From Pseudoalteromonas sp. NBT06-2 (GTDB taxonomy: Bacteria > Pseudomonadota > Gammaproteobacteria > Enterobacterales > Alteromonadaceae): a stretch of 61,949 nt of DNA. The position numbers were made by a program, and so were the translations under genes. Position 1 is the stretch's first letter. Each line of letters starts with the position of its first letter. Of the stretch, positions 18,397 to 27,817 are shown piece by piece. The notes under the pieces are model-generated. The model ran no database searches. It saw only the letters and a list, made by a program, of their open reading frames with translations, and had not been told where the DNA came from. The stretch spans positions 1 through 61,949 of the forward strand of contig NZ_NQMR01000041.1 in assembly GCF_002276045.1 (NCBI RefSeq), in the 5' to 3' direction.

Positions 18397-20467
18397 ATGA
18401 TTAAAAAAGCGCTCACATGTGCCGTACTTATGGCACTTATTGCTTGTGGTACTCAAGAAGTACAAAATAAAAACAATACTCAAACTGAAGTAAAAAATGC
18501 TACAAGCAAAATCGCTGCGATTCAATATCCTGAAACTAAAAAAAGTGATGTAGTTGATAACTATTTTGAAACGCAAGTTGCCGACCCATATCGCTGGTTA
18601 GAAGATGATATGAGCGAAGAAACTGCCGATTGGGTTAGAGCTCAAAATAAAGTAACAGCAGATTACCTACCACAAATCCCTTATAGAGATGAGTTAAAAG
18701 CCAGCCTTAAAAACTTAATGGATTATGAAAAAGTTGGCGCACCTTTTAAAGAGGGGAACTATATACATACTTTTATAAAAATGATGGTCTACAAAATCAA
18801 TATGTTGTTTATCGCCAAAAAAGTGAAGGCGAAGCTGAAGTTTTCCTAGATCCAAATAAATTCAGTGAAGATGGCACTACATAACTTGCAGGCTTAAGCT
18901 TTTCTAAGGATGGCTCTCTTGCAGCTTATCAAATTTCTGAAAATGGCAGTGATTGGCGTAAAGTGTTCATCATCGATGTTGAATCAAAAAAACAAATTGA
19001 AGAAACCTTAGTTGATGTTAAATTCAGTGGCATTTCTTGGGTAGGTAATGAAGGTTTTTATTATTCTAGCTACGACAAATCTAAAGGCAGTGAACTATCT
19101 GCAAAAACAGATCAACATAAATTGTACTTTCATAAGCTAGGCTCGGCTCAAAAAGATGACCAATTAGTATTTGGTGGAATTGATGCTGAGAATTACCCTA
19201 ATATTAGCGCCAATGTCACTAAAGATAATAAGTATTTATTAATATCACCATCAATTTCAACATCTGGTAATAAACTATTTATTAAAGATTTAACTAAGGC
19301 TAACAGTTCACTCGTCACGATTTTAGATCATACAGATTCAGATACACATGTGTTAGACAATATAGGTAGTAAACTGCTTTTAGTTACAAACTTAAATACA
19401 CCTAATAAAAGAGTTGTTACTGTTGATGTTAGCAACCCTAGCTCTGAAAACTGGGTTGATCTCATTCCTGAAACAAAAAATGTATTAAGTGTTTTTACAG
19501 GTGGTGGTTATATTTTTGCTAAGTACATGGTTGATGCCATTTCTAAAGTAAAACAGTTTGATAAATCAGGTAAAAAATACGTGAAATTGAACTGCCAGGT
19601 GTCGGTACTGCTAGAGGCTTTAGCGGTCAAAATAATGATGCCATTTTATATTACTCATTACTAACTATAAAACACCCGGTACAACTTTCGCTTTTGATGC
19701 AGCAAAAGGTGAAAGTAAAGTATACCGTAAATCTGGCGCTAAATTTGATAGTGAGCAATACGAATCTGAGCAAGTATTTTATAAATCTAAAGATGGTACA
19801 AAAGTACCGATGATCATTACCCACAAAAAAGACATCGAATTAGATGGCTCTAATCCAACTATTCTTTATGCATATGGTGGTTTTAATGTCAGCCTAACAC
19901 CAAGATTTAGTCCAACTCGTGCTGCTTGGTTAGAGCAAGGTGGTATTTATGCAGTTGCTAATTTACGTGGTGGCGGTGAATACGGTAAAGAATGGCATAA
20001 AGCAGGCACGCAATTACAAAAACAAAACGTTTTTGATGACTTTATTGCAGCAGCTGAATTCCTAATAGACAAAAAATATACTTCAAGCCCTAAACTTGCG
20101 GTAAACGGTGGCTCAAACGGTGGTCTACTTGTAGGTGCTGTTATGACACAACGCCCTGAACTATTTAAAGTAGCACTACCTGCCGTTGGTGTATTAGATA
20201 TGTTGAGATACCATACTTTCACTGCAGGTGCTGGTTGGGCCTACGACTATGGTAACAACAGGCGATCATGATGACCGTATAGTACCAGCTCATTCATTTA
20301 AATTTGCAGCTGAACTACAAGCTAAACAAGCAGGCACCAACCCTACTCTGATCCGTATTGAAATAAATGCAGGTCACGGTGCTGGCACACCTACAAGTAA
20401 AACCATTGAACAATATGCCGATATTTATGGTTTCACTTTATATAATATGGGAATTAAAAAGCTATAA
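18397..20467 (+). pseudogene. Prolyl oligopeptidase (S9A), multiply broken
   Basis: It begins with a lipoprotein-like signal (MIKKALTCAVLMALIACGTQ) and then the S9A N-terminus (VADPYRWLEDDMSEETADWV). The propeller is interrupted by a frameshift near 18760, an in-frame TAA at 18882-18884, and two frameshifts near 19590 and 19660. The peptidase domain is well preserved ([34 protein letters not shown] with the catalytic Ser). Near 20247 the frame jumps from WAYDYG to [19 protein letters not shown], so about 30 residues are missing. The catalytic Asp (DHDDR) and His (NAGHGAG) are still encoded. The enzyme would normally cut short proline-containing peptides. The gene cannot make it. Confidence 0.88.
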
Positions 20468-20490
20468 GCCAGCTTTAAATCTATAAACTA

Positions 20491-20526
20491 AAAAAGGTTA
20501 CTTATAATGTATGAGTAATCTTTTAT
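20491..20526 (+). terminator. Terminator after the peptidase pseudogene
   Basis: AAAAGGTTACT pairs with GAGTAATCTTTT across a short loop, with T-rich sequence after it, 25 bases past the pseudogene stop. It may also serve the opposite strand. Confidence 0.55.
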
Positions 20527-20707
20527 TCTTAACCTTAAATTTGTTGGAACTTATATACAGATCCTAAGTTTAAGATATCAATTAATTCACCTAAGGCAGT
20601 TCTAGATTCCATTAATAACAGAGGAGCTTGTAAATCTTCAGGTTTTATCAAATCTCTATAGTGTCTATCCAACCAAGTATTCAATCGTTTGTATAAATTA
20701 TCAGATA

Positions 20708-21020
20708 TATACCCAAGCCACTTCAAGATCAGAGTTTCAGGACTGCTGAGAAAATCACGATCTAAGCGCATCCTTGTATTAATGGTTGCTCCCTTAAAAT
20801 AAGATGGACCGGCAATATGCTACTGCATTGCTCTAGTACCTACATCCATGCAGTTAACAACGAGCATGATTTGCTCAGAAGTCCCAGGTGGGTTGGTTTA
20901 GAAGCGCTTTAAGCTGGGTTATTGATCTTAAAAGGGAATAACCATTCTCTGCAATCAATGCCTTACCTAAAGCGTTTCTAATTCCAACCGAATCCTGCAT
21001 TATCAAGTGGTTTGGGTATA
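20708..21020 (+). mobile_element. MITE, type B with about 50-bp extra interior (313 bp)
   Basis: The ends are TATACCCAAGCCACTTCAAG and TCAAGTGGTTTGGGTATA. It matches the 266-bp type B elements but carries an extra stretch around 20810-20860 (GGACCGGCAATATGCTACTG...CATGCAGTT). It abuts the type A element at 21019, the two sharing TATATA at the junction. Confidence 0.85.
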
Positions 21021-21285
21021 TACCCAAGCCACTTGATAATGCTTGTTTCAGAATTTATCAGGTGAGTTAGCACAAGGCACATCATTTTAGGAATGCTTAT
21101 TGCCTTTCAAACTAATGTAACGTAGTGATTACTTACCTGATAAATTCCCTACGGGCGGGTTTTAAATGGTCAACTACCGCGTTATTTATGTTGATAAGGG
21201 AATAACCATTACCTGCAATAAATGTCTTGTATTTGACCATTTAAACTCCCGCTGAAATCATGCATTTCCAAGTAGCTTGGGTATA
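21019..21285 (+). mobile_element. MITE, type A (full length, 267 bp)
   Basis: The ends are TATACCCAAGCCACTTGATA and CCAAGTAGCTTGGGTATA. It is the reverse complement of 1851-2117 over its whole length with very few changes. It is inserted at the TATA flank of the neighbouring type B element. Confidence 0.88.
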
Positions 21286-21570
21286 TTAGGATTAAAAGCA
21301 TAACGACCAAAAATGAAAAGATTTAATCTTTTATCAGTAAATTCAACAAATAAATGGGCATAATTTGCAACGCCTTCATTACAAAATAATCGCTGTTATT
21401 TAAGTTGAATTAAAACTATTTAATTCCGAACACCAAGCATTCAAAACCGAACATAAAATCCTTTTTATTTTCTATATATAATTATAATAAATTGATTATT
21501 AACAAGATTAAATATTGGCACAGTTATTCCAATGTAAAACTAAATGATTAAATATACGTTTATTTAAATA

Positions 21571-22809
21571 ATGAAAATAGAATTAATTCAAAAAAAACCT
21601 TGGAAAAAAGGCATATTAATCAGCTTGTTTATTTCTTTACTATGTTATGCAGCTTATTCGGTAAGCAGTAAGTCGGTAAAGTCCATATCAAAAGAATATG
21701 TGAGCTTTCAAACAGTGAAAACTGGGCCAATAGACATTTATGCTAATGCCTATGGCGAATTTATTTCTGCGAAAGAACGTTTATTAACAGCGCCGGCTTT
21801 AGGAAAAGTATCTGAAATTCTTGTACGCCCAGGTACTCAAGTGATACCTAGTACAGTTATTCTCCATTTATTTAACCCTAAACTAAATCAAGAAGTCAGT
21901 GAAGCCCAAGGACTATTAGCACAGCAAAAAGCACAACGTGAAGCATTTAAATATGAGCAACAAAATGAAAGGTTAAATTATCAAAGCAATATTGCTGACA
22001 TTGAAGCTGAGATTGAAAAGGCACAATTAGAATTGTCGGTAAATCAAAAGTTATTAAAGTTGGGCGTGGCTGCACAAATAGAATTACAGCGAGCAAAATT
22101 GGCCGTTGCGCAACAAAATAAACGTCTTAAATTTGAAAAAGAAAAGTATCAACAATTTATAGAAATGCAAAGTTACCAATTAACGCAACGTGATATCACC
22201 ATAACGCAGCAAATATCTCAGGTTTTATTGCTTGAACAACAATTAGAAGATATGAAAGTTAAAGCGGGCATTACAGGTTCATTACAAACCTTAGAAATTG
22301 AATTAGGGCAAAGTGTGCAATTAGGTGAATCGTTAGCAAAAGTAGGCAGTAATAAAGAACTGATTGCACGCCTAAGATTACCTCAGCATCAGGCAGATCT
22401 AATAGATATCAATGCTCCAGTTATAATTGATACACAAAAAGGTTTGATCAAAGCTCACATTTCTCGTATCGAAAGTATTGTAAAAAACGGCTCGGTACTT
22501 GCTGAAGCGATTGTTGATAGTGAATTAACAACAAATGCGCGTCCATCATTAACAGTTTCTGCTCAAGTGTTTATAAAACATCAAAAAGATGCCTTATTTA
22601 CTAAACAAGCATCAGGAATGCGTCCAAACAGTAAACACAGTTTATTTATACAAACACAAAACGATATGTTGGAAAAAAGAGAAGTAACTTTTGGTGATAT
22701 ATCTCAAGGAAACTTAGTTATTACAAATGGCTTATATCCCGGTGATACAATTGTTAGTTCAGATTTAAGTAAATACAACCAGTTCAATCAATTAGCACTA
22801 TTAGATTAA
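21571..22809 (+). CDS. HlyD/MacA-like periplasmic adaptor of an ABC exporter
   Basis: This 412-residue membrane-fusion protein has an N-terminal anchor (GILISLFISLLCYAAYSV), a lipoyl/barrel-sandwich half (LTAPALGKVSEILVRPGTQV), a long Gln-rich coiled-coil hairpin (about residues 110-235), the return half (ELGQSVQLGESLAKVG), and a C-terminal barrel (YPGDTIVSSDLSKY). Such adaptors link an inner-membrane ABC pump to an outer-membrane channel. The ATPase and permease genes follow, but a type C MITE lies in the 335-bp gap. Its own promoter is probably in the AT-rich stretch before 21571. Confidence 0.9.
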   Translation: MKIELIQKKPWKKGILISLFISLLCYAAYSVSSKSVKSISKEYVSFQTVKTGPIDIYANAYGEFISAKERLLTAPALGKVSEILVRPGTQVIPSTVILHLFNPKLNQEVSEAQGLLAQQKAQREAFKYEQQNERLNYQSNIADIEAEIEKAQLELSVNQKLLKLGVAAQIELQRAKLAVAQQNKRLKFEKEKYQQFIEMQSYQLTQRDITITQQISQVLLLEQQLEDMKVKAGITGSLQTLEIELGQSVQLGESLAKVGSNKELIARLRLPQHQADLIDINAPVIIDTQKGLIKAHISRIESIVKNGSVLAEAIVDSELTTNARPSLTVSAQVFIKHQKDALFTKQASGMRPNSKHSLFIQTQNDMLEKREVTFGDISQGNLVITNGLYPGDTIVSSDLSKYNQFNQLALLD

Positions 22810-22812
22810 TCA

Positions 22813-23064
22813 TATACCCATGACACCTCAAAATGCGCGATTTCAACGAGAATTAAACAGGATTTAGGTAAGGCATTAATTGAAGATAATGGCTGTTCCC
22901 TTATCAAAATTAATAACGCAGCATAAACCCTGTTTAAACTCGCCGAGACGGAGCTTCTGAGCAAACCCATTTCATCGTTGTATTGGTTTAAAAGGTGTAA
23001 CACGCTTTGAATTGGACTCGCTCAGATAGCTCTGAAACATGCATTTTGAAGTAACATGGGTATA
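22813..23064 (+). mobile_element. MITE, type C (252 bp), inside the efflux operon
   Basis: The ends are TATACCCATGACACCTCAAA and GAAGTAACATGGGTATA. It closely matches 7764-8021. It begins four bases after the adaptor stop codon and ends 80 bases before the ATPase start. It could terminate, attenuate or start transcription in the operon. Confidence 0.87.
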
Positions 23065-23144
23065 TACACACAAATCAATGTAAAATGCTTGAACGTAAAG
23101 GGCCTTTACAATGATTTGGATAAACACATTATGAGGAATATATT

Positions 23145-23852
23145 ATGAAACAAGTCGTCTCTATGAGTAATATCCATAAGCGTTATGATGGCCAACAGAT
23201 TGAAACACATGCATTGCAAGGTATCTCACTTGAAATTATGCAAGGAGAGTTTGTTGCTATCACCGGCCCTTCTGGCTGTGGTAAGTCTACTTTATTGTCA
23301 ATCATGGGTTTAATGGATAGTGCAAGTGAAGGTGATTATCACATTGCAAAAATTGATACAGCTAACCTGAAAGTGGATCAAAGAACACAAATCAGAAACG
23401 AACATATAGGTTATGTATTTCAGTCTTTTAATTTAATTGATAATTTAACTGTATTTGAAAATATCGCTTTGCCACTTGAGCATAGAAATGTAAAAAAATC
23501 AGAAATAAAAACGCGAGTAGAAGCAGTATTAGACCAAGTAGATATGTTACATCGTAAAAATTACCGACCTAATCAACTTTCAGGTGGTCAACAACAACGT
23601 ATCGCCATAGCAAGAGCTTTAGTTGGTAAGCCAGATCTTATTTTAGTAGATGAACCAACTGGTAACTTAGATAGCAAAAATGGCGATCAAGTAATGTTGC
23701 TATTAGAGCAACTTAATAAAGCGGGCTCGACTATTGTAATGGTAACACATGATAGCCGTTATTCTCGCTGTGCAAGCCGTGAAATTCAATTATTAGATGG
23801 CAACATCATTACTGAGCAACATTCTGCTGATACTGTTCAGGGGGTTGCATGA
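23145..23852 (+). CDS. MacB/LolD-type ABC transporter ATPase
   Basis: This is a complete 235-residue nucleotide-binding subunit. Walker A is GPSGCGKST, the Q-loop FQSFNLID, the ABC signature LSGGQQQRIAIARAL, Walker B ILVDEPTGNLDS and the switch VTHDS. It belongs to the class that powers FtsX-like permeases (MacB, LolD). These use a mechanotransmission stroke on lipoproteins, peptides or antibiotics rather than a classical channel. Its stop overlaps the permease start by four bases (ATGA). It starts at the ATG after AGGAATATATT. Confidence 0.96.
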   Translation: MKQVVSMSNIHKRYDGQQIETHALQGISLEIMQGEFVAITGPSGCGKSTLLSIMGLMDSASEGDYHIAKIDTANLKVDQRTQIRNEHIGYVFQSFNLIDNLTVFENIALPLEHRNVKKSEIKTRVEAVLDQVDMLHRKNYRPNQLSGGQQQRIAIARALVGKPDLILVDEPTGNLDSKNGDQVMLLLEQLNKAGSTIVMVTHDSRYSRCASREIQLLDGNIITEQHSADTVQGVA

Positions 23853-26353
23853 GTTTATATCAAAGAGCTTTTATCTCTGGTATAGCGAGAATCTTTTCAT
23901 TGCCACGACTGAGTATTCCGCTTATTGTTACTTTAGGCCTTACTTTAGGGGCGGTATTAAGCGTTATAGCGATTTCATCAACGCTATTTTTTAAACCGCT
24001 TAAAGGCGTAAATAACGAAGATAATATTCAAACATTTCAATTTCAAATGCAGTTCAGTAAAGATATGAGTATTTCTTATTGGAATTTACGCCGTTTAGCT
24101 GACTTTAATGAAACTTATAAACATCTCGGTACTTGGGCTGGTATCTCATCGAATAATGAAGAAGCTGTTAGCATTAATAATGTGACATATTCAACAACAC
24201 AATTTTCAGCCTCGGATACCATTTTAAGTGTATTAGGTACGCAATTACTTAAAGGACAAGATGTCACCATAGAGGCACCTGATGAGTATGTTTGGATCTC
24301 AAATACTTTATGGCAACAAGTATTTTCAGGCAGCGATTCAGCTATTGGCAAACAATTATCACATAATAATAAAAACTATATCATAGCGGGTATCATCGAA
24401 GATTTAATGGACGCCCCAGACAATAATGCTATCGCTTCAGAGCAAATTTGGTTTATTTCTAAGCTATCTAATTTATTAGGAAAAACAGAAGAAGGTGCAG
24501 TGAGAGATGATATAAAAGCCTTATTATTAAAAACAAGTAACCCAAATGTGCAACTGCCTTCAAAAACAGAACTAATAAAATGGCGTACACAATACATAAC
24601 CAATAATACGCCTGAAGAAGAAGTCCAGGGCTATTTAGGGTTTATTAATAACAGCCCTGTAGAACTCATAACAGATAGCTATAGAAACCACTTATTAGGT
24701 TCCAGTAAAAATTTAGTATATGCATTATTTGCTGCTGTTATTGGCTTGCTTCTTATGGCGACATTAAACTTACTAAACCTATTTATCGCTCACTATCAAA
24801 CCCGCAATAAAGAGTTTGCAATACAATTAAGCTTAGGTTCAAGCTTATTAAAGTTAAGACTATTAATATTACTAGAAAATTTACCTAGCTTTATTTTAGC
24901 CACAATATCAGGGCTTTTAGTCACAGGTTGGATTATAAAAAGCTTGCCCCATATTACTAATAACAACCTGCCTATGATAGACGATATATCAATTAACAAT
25001 ACAACATTATTCGCGTCGTTTTTGATTATTGTTTTACTTAGCATACTCTTTAGCGCATTTGCTTTAATTGATATAAATAAACAAGCCCTTGCTAATAATT
25101 TAAATAGCAGTGGTAAAGGCATACAAGCACAAACTAATCACTGGCTAAGTCGTACATTAATGGTAATACAATTAACAGTTGCTTCTGTATTATTAACCGC
25201 CTCAGTGATGATTGCCTCTCAAAGTTATGATGCAGTTTATCGTGATTTAGGTTTTGAATTAGGGAATCACTATGAAGTGTCTATGTCAGTATCTGATCCC
25301 TTATGGGCTAAAAAAATAGCGAATCCAACAAAATATCAAGGCAGTGAAGCTCAAAAAGTAAACCAAGACATAAGTAATATTATTGAGACTAATGTGACAG
25401 ATAGTAAAGTTGTGATCCCAACGGGAGCACCTCTCACAAGTATGTATATTCTTATGGCATACAGTCCTGAAAATAACCCAAATAAACAAATATTATTTCA
25501 GCCGAGTTATTTATCAGTTGGATATTTTAAAGCTTTTGATATTCCAGTTTTAGCGGGTGCTAATTTATCACAAGCACAAATCGATAATAACGACAATGGT
25601 GTTGTAATAGATACTATTATGGCAAAAGAATTATTTCCTAATTTAAGCTTCCAAGAAGTCATCGGAAAATCGATTGATTTGGGTATAGAAGATGATAAGG
25701 GTGAGTCTATTAAATCTACCATAAATGCTGTTGTTGGTTCCATTCAAAGCCAAATTGGTAGAGTTAACCCTATCGTCACACCTAGAGTTTATTTTAGCCA
25801 ATTTAATATAAGTGGTAATTTTGCTTTTACAGTTAACCTTCCAGCAGGTGAAAGTATGACAGCTGAGCAAATTCAAACTCAGATAACAAAACAATACCCT
25901 ATGCTTAATAACTTGCAAGTCACATCATTAAAAGAGCGTTGGAATGAGCAAACCTTAAGTGAACGTCTGAGCTTTTGGTTAGTTTTAATGATGACGGGTT
26001 TAACCTTATTTTTAGCAGCGATAGGCATTGCGGGTTTGACACAAATGACAACTAACCAAAAGAAATACGAGCTAGCAGTACGTATGGCTACAGGTGCTAA
26101 GCAAAGTCGTTTATTAAGCTTCATTCTAAAAGATGCATTTTGGATGCTAAGTTTAGGGTTAGGTTTAGGTTTTATCATTTGCGTTTTTGGTTATCAGCAA
26201 TTACAAACAAGTCTTACATTACTGCCTGAATTTAACTGGTTAGCTATGACAACTTTAAATATATGTTTAATCATTATAGTACTTTTATCTGTAACAGTTC
26301 CCGCTTGGCGGGTGATTAGCTCTGATCCTATGCACGCATTAAGAGAAGAATAG
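23849..26353 (+). CDS. FtsX/MacB-like ABC permease with two FtsX halves
   Basis: This 834-residue inner-membrane permease has two repeats, each with a large MacB_PCD-type periplasmic domain and an FtsX helix bundle. Helices lie near residues 20-45, 285-315, 335-360, 380-410, 430-450, 715-740, 765-790 and 800-820. Diagnostic parts are LFIAHYQTRNKEFAIQLSLG in the first bundle and QMTTNQKKYELAVRMATGAK in the second, both of the form R/K-x-E-x-A...G-A/S. The duplicated layout recalls ADOP-type permeases rather than the single-bundle MacB. With the adaptor and ATPase it forms an export system. The substrate is unknown. Confidence 0.92.
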   Translation: MSLYQRAFISGIARIFSLPRLSIPLIVTLGLTLGAVLSVIAISSTLFFKPLKGVNNEDNIQTFQFQMQFSKDMSISYWNLRRLADFNETYKHLGTWAGISSNNEEAVSINNVTYSTTQFSASDTILSVLGTQLLKGQDVTIEAPDEYVWISNTLWQQVFSGSDSAIGKQLSHNNKNYIIAGIIEDLMDAPDNNAIASEQIWFISKLSNLLGKTEEGAVRDDIKALLLKTSNPNVQLPSKTELIKWRTQYITNNTPEEEVQGYLGFINNSPVELITDSYRNHLLGSSKNLVYALFAAVIGLLLMATLNLLNLFIAHYQTRNKEFAIQLSLGSSLLKLRLLILLENLPSFILATISGLLVTGWIIKSLPHITNNNLPMIDDISINNTTLFASFLIIVLLSILFSAFALIDINKQALANNLNSSGKGIQAQTNHWLSRTLMVIQLTVASVLLTASVMIASQSYDAVYRDLGFELGNHYEVSMSVSDPLWAKKIANPTKYQGSEAQKVNQDISNIIETNVTDSKVVIPTGAPLTSMYILMAYSPENNPNKQILFQPSYLSVGYFKAFDIPVLAGANLSQAQIDNNDNGVVIDTIMAKELFPNLSFQEVIGKSIDLGIEDDKGESIKSTINAVVGSIQSQIGRVNPIVTPRVYFSQFNISGNFAFTVNLPAGESMTAEQIQTQITKQYPMLNNLQVTSLKERWNEQTLSERLSFWLVLMMTGLTLFLAAIGIAGLTQMTTNQKKYELAVRMATGAKQSRLLSFILKDAFWMLSLGLGLGFIICVFGYQQLQTSLTLLPEFNWLAMTTLNICLIIIVLLSVTVPAWRVISSDPMHALREE

Positions 26354-26380
26354 TAAAAGCAATTGTATTTAAGTTAAACT

Positions 26381-26406
26381 AAGGCAACGTATAAGTTGCC
26401 TTTTTC
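26381..26406 (+). terminator. Terminator between exporter and two-component genes
   Basis: GGCAAC-GTATAA-GTTGCC followed by TTTTT is a compact rho-independent terminator 28 bases after the permease stop. It overlaps an apparent TTG start at 26396, which argues against that start for the next gene. Confidence 0.75.
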
Positions 26407-26434
26407 ATTACTTATAAAAAACACGGAGCTTAGA

Positions 26435-27817
26435 TTGCAGCAAACATCAAATAAGAATAATCAAGCAACAATACTAATTGCAGACGATGATGAAGATATC
26501 AGATTCGCCTTGGCATTATTATTATCCTCTCAAGGTTATAAAACCATTGAAGCTACTAATGCTAAAGAAGTGATCATCCAAACCAATAGACAAAACCCTG
26601 ATCTCATTTTGCTAGATATGAATTTCAGTCGTGACACAACAAGTGGCCAAGAAGGGTTAGAGGTATTAGCCCAATTAAAAAATAATGATATACCCGTTAT
26701 ACTAATGACTGCATGGGCAAATGTAGCATTGGCAGTAAATGGTTTAAAACAAGGGGCATCTGATTTTGTAGAAAAACCTTGGAATAAAGAAAAATTACTC
26801 AACAGCATAAATCAGCAGCTAAACTTTAAAAAAATAAAACAAGAACACCAAGGCTATCAAACACTATTAAGTGAAAAACAAAGCAATAAAAATCAAACCT
26901 GGGTTTGCCAATCAGATGCCATGAAACAAATTGAGCAACTCATTGAACAAATAGCACCAACTGATGCCAATATTTTAATATTAGGTGAAAATGGCACAGG
27001 TAAATCTCAATTAGCCAAACGTATTCACCAATTTTCATCCAGACAAGATAAGCCTTTAATTTCAGTTAATATGGCGGCTATTCCTGATAATTTATTTGAA
27101 AGTGAATTATTTGGTCATCAAAAAGGCGCTTTTACCGATGCTAAACAAAATCGCATTGGTCGCTTTCAATTAGCTGATCAGGGCACATTATTTTTTGATG
27201 AAATCGGCTCTTTACCTTTTAACTTACAACCTAAGTTATTACGCGTTTTAGAAACCGGCGAATATGAAGTATTAGGCTCAAGCCAAACACAAAATACTAA
27301 CTCAAGGCTGATAAGTGCCACTAATGCAGACTTATCAAAACTGGTAAATGAAGGGTTATTCCGTCAAGATTTATTATACCGATTAAATACTTTAGTGATC
27401 ACTTTACCACCTTTAAGAGAAAGGTTAGAGGATATACAACCATTAGCTGATACTTTTATAGATCAGTTTTGTACTAAGTATCGTAAATCAAAATTAAGTC
27501 TATCACCTGACACAGTAAAAAAATTAAAACAACATAGCTGGCCTGGCAATATTCGAGAAATCAGCCATGCAATTGAGCGTGCAGTACTATTAAGTACAAG
27601 TGATGAAATTACATCACAAGCATTATTATTAGATAATACCACTAATCAAAATTCAGATATAAAACTACAACCACTGGAGCAAGCTGAGCGAAAATTAATC
27701 GAAAAAGCGTTATCAGTAAGCTCAGGTCAAGTAATTGAAGCAGCAAAACTACTCGATATTTCTCGTAATGCGTTATATCGCAGATTAGAAAAGTTTGGCA
27801 TCAAATATGAGTCATGA
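26435..27817 (+). CDS. NtrC-family sigma-54 response regulator
   Basis: The TTG at 26435, six bases after ACGGAG, gives 460 residues. The longer ORF from 26396 would begin inside a terminator. Layout: receiver 1-125 with phospho-acceptor in LILLDMNF and Lys in DFVEKPW; AAA+ domain about 155-395 with Walker A GENGTGKS, a GAFTDA version of the sigma-54 contact loop, and Walker B TLFFDEIGSLP; Fis-type helix-turn-helix at the end (AAKLLDISRNALYRRLEKFG). It activates sigma-54 promoters when phosphorylated, presumably by the overlapping kinase. Its likely target is the efflux operon just upstream; this is inferred from position. Confidence 0.93.
   Translation: MQQTSNKNNQATILIADDDEDIRFALALLLSSQGYKTIEATNAKEVIIQTNRQNPDLILLDMNFSRDTTSGQEGLEVLAQLKNNDIPVILMTAWANVALAVNGLKQGASDFVEKPWNKEKLLNSINQQLNFKKIKQEHQGYQTLLSEKQSNKNQTWVCQSDAMKQIEQLIEQIAPTDANILILGENGTGKSQLAKRIHQFSSRQDKPLISVNMAAIPDNLFESELFGHQKGAFTDAKQNRIGRFQLADQGTLFFDEIGSLPFNLQPKLLRVLETGEYEVLGSSQTQNTNSRLISATNADLSKLVNEGLFRQDLLYRLNTLVITLPPLRERLEDIQPLADTFIDQFCTKYRKSKLSLSPDTVKKLKQHSWPGNIREISHAIERAVLLSTSDEITSQALLLDNTTNQNSDIKLQPLEQAERKLIEKALSVSSGQVIEAAKLLDISRNALYRRLEKFGIKYES

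Larger units (their letters stand above)
20535..21395 (-). pseudogene. Unidentified gene split by two adjacent MITEs
   Basis: The C-terminal part reads DNLYKRLNTWLDRHYRDLIK, PEDLQAPLLLMESRTALGEL and IDILNLGSVYKFQQI, ending at 20535. On the far side of two MITEs (20708-21285) the same strand carries CNEGVANYAHLFVEFTDKRL and NLFIFGRYAFNPN. Removing both elements and keeping one TATA joins them in frame as NPNISDNLYKRL. Upstream of 21395 the frame is blocked by TAA and no start is seen, so the 5' end is also lost. The family is not recognised. Confidence 0.6.

Noticed and set aside
20700..21290. CRISPR-like interpretation of the repeat clusters
   Set aside because: The repeats are 160-315 bp elements with inverted ends, not short direct repeats with regular spacers.
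26396..26434. Upstream TTG start of the sigma-54 regulator
   Set aside because: It lies inside the terminator GGCAAC...GTTGCC-TTTTT; the TTG at 26435 has a good ribosome-binding site.
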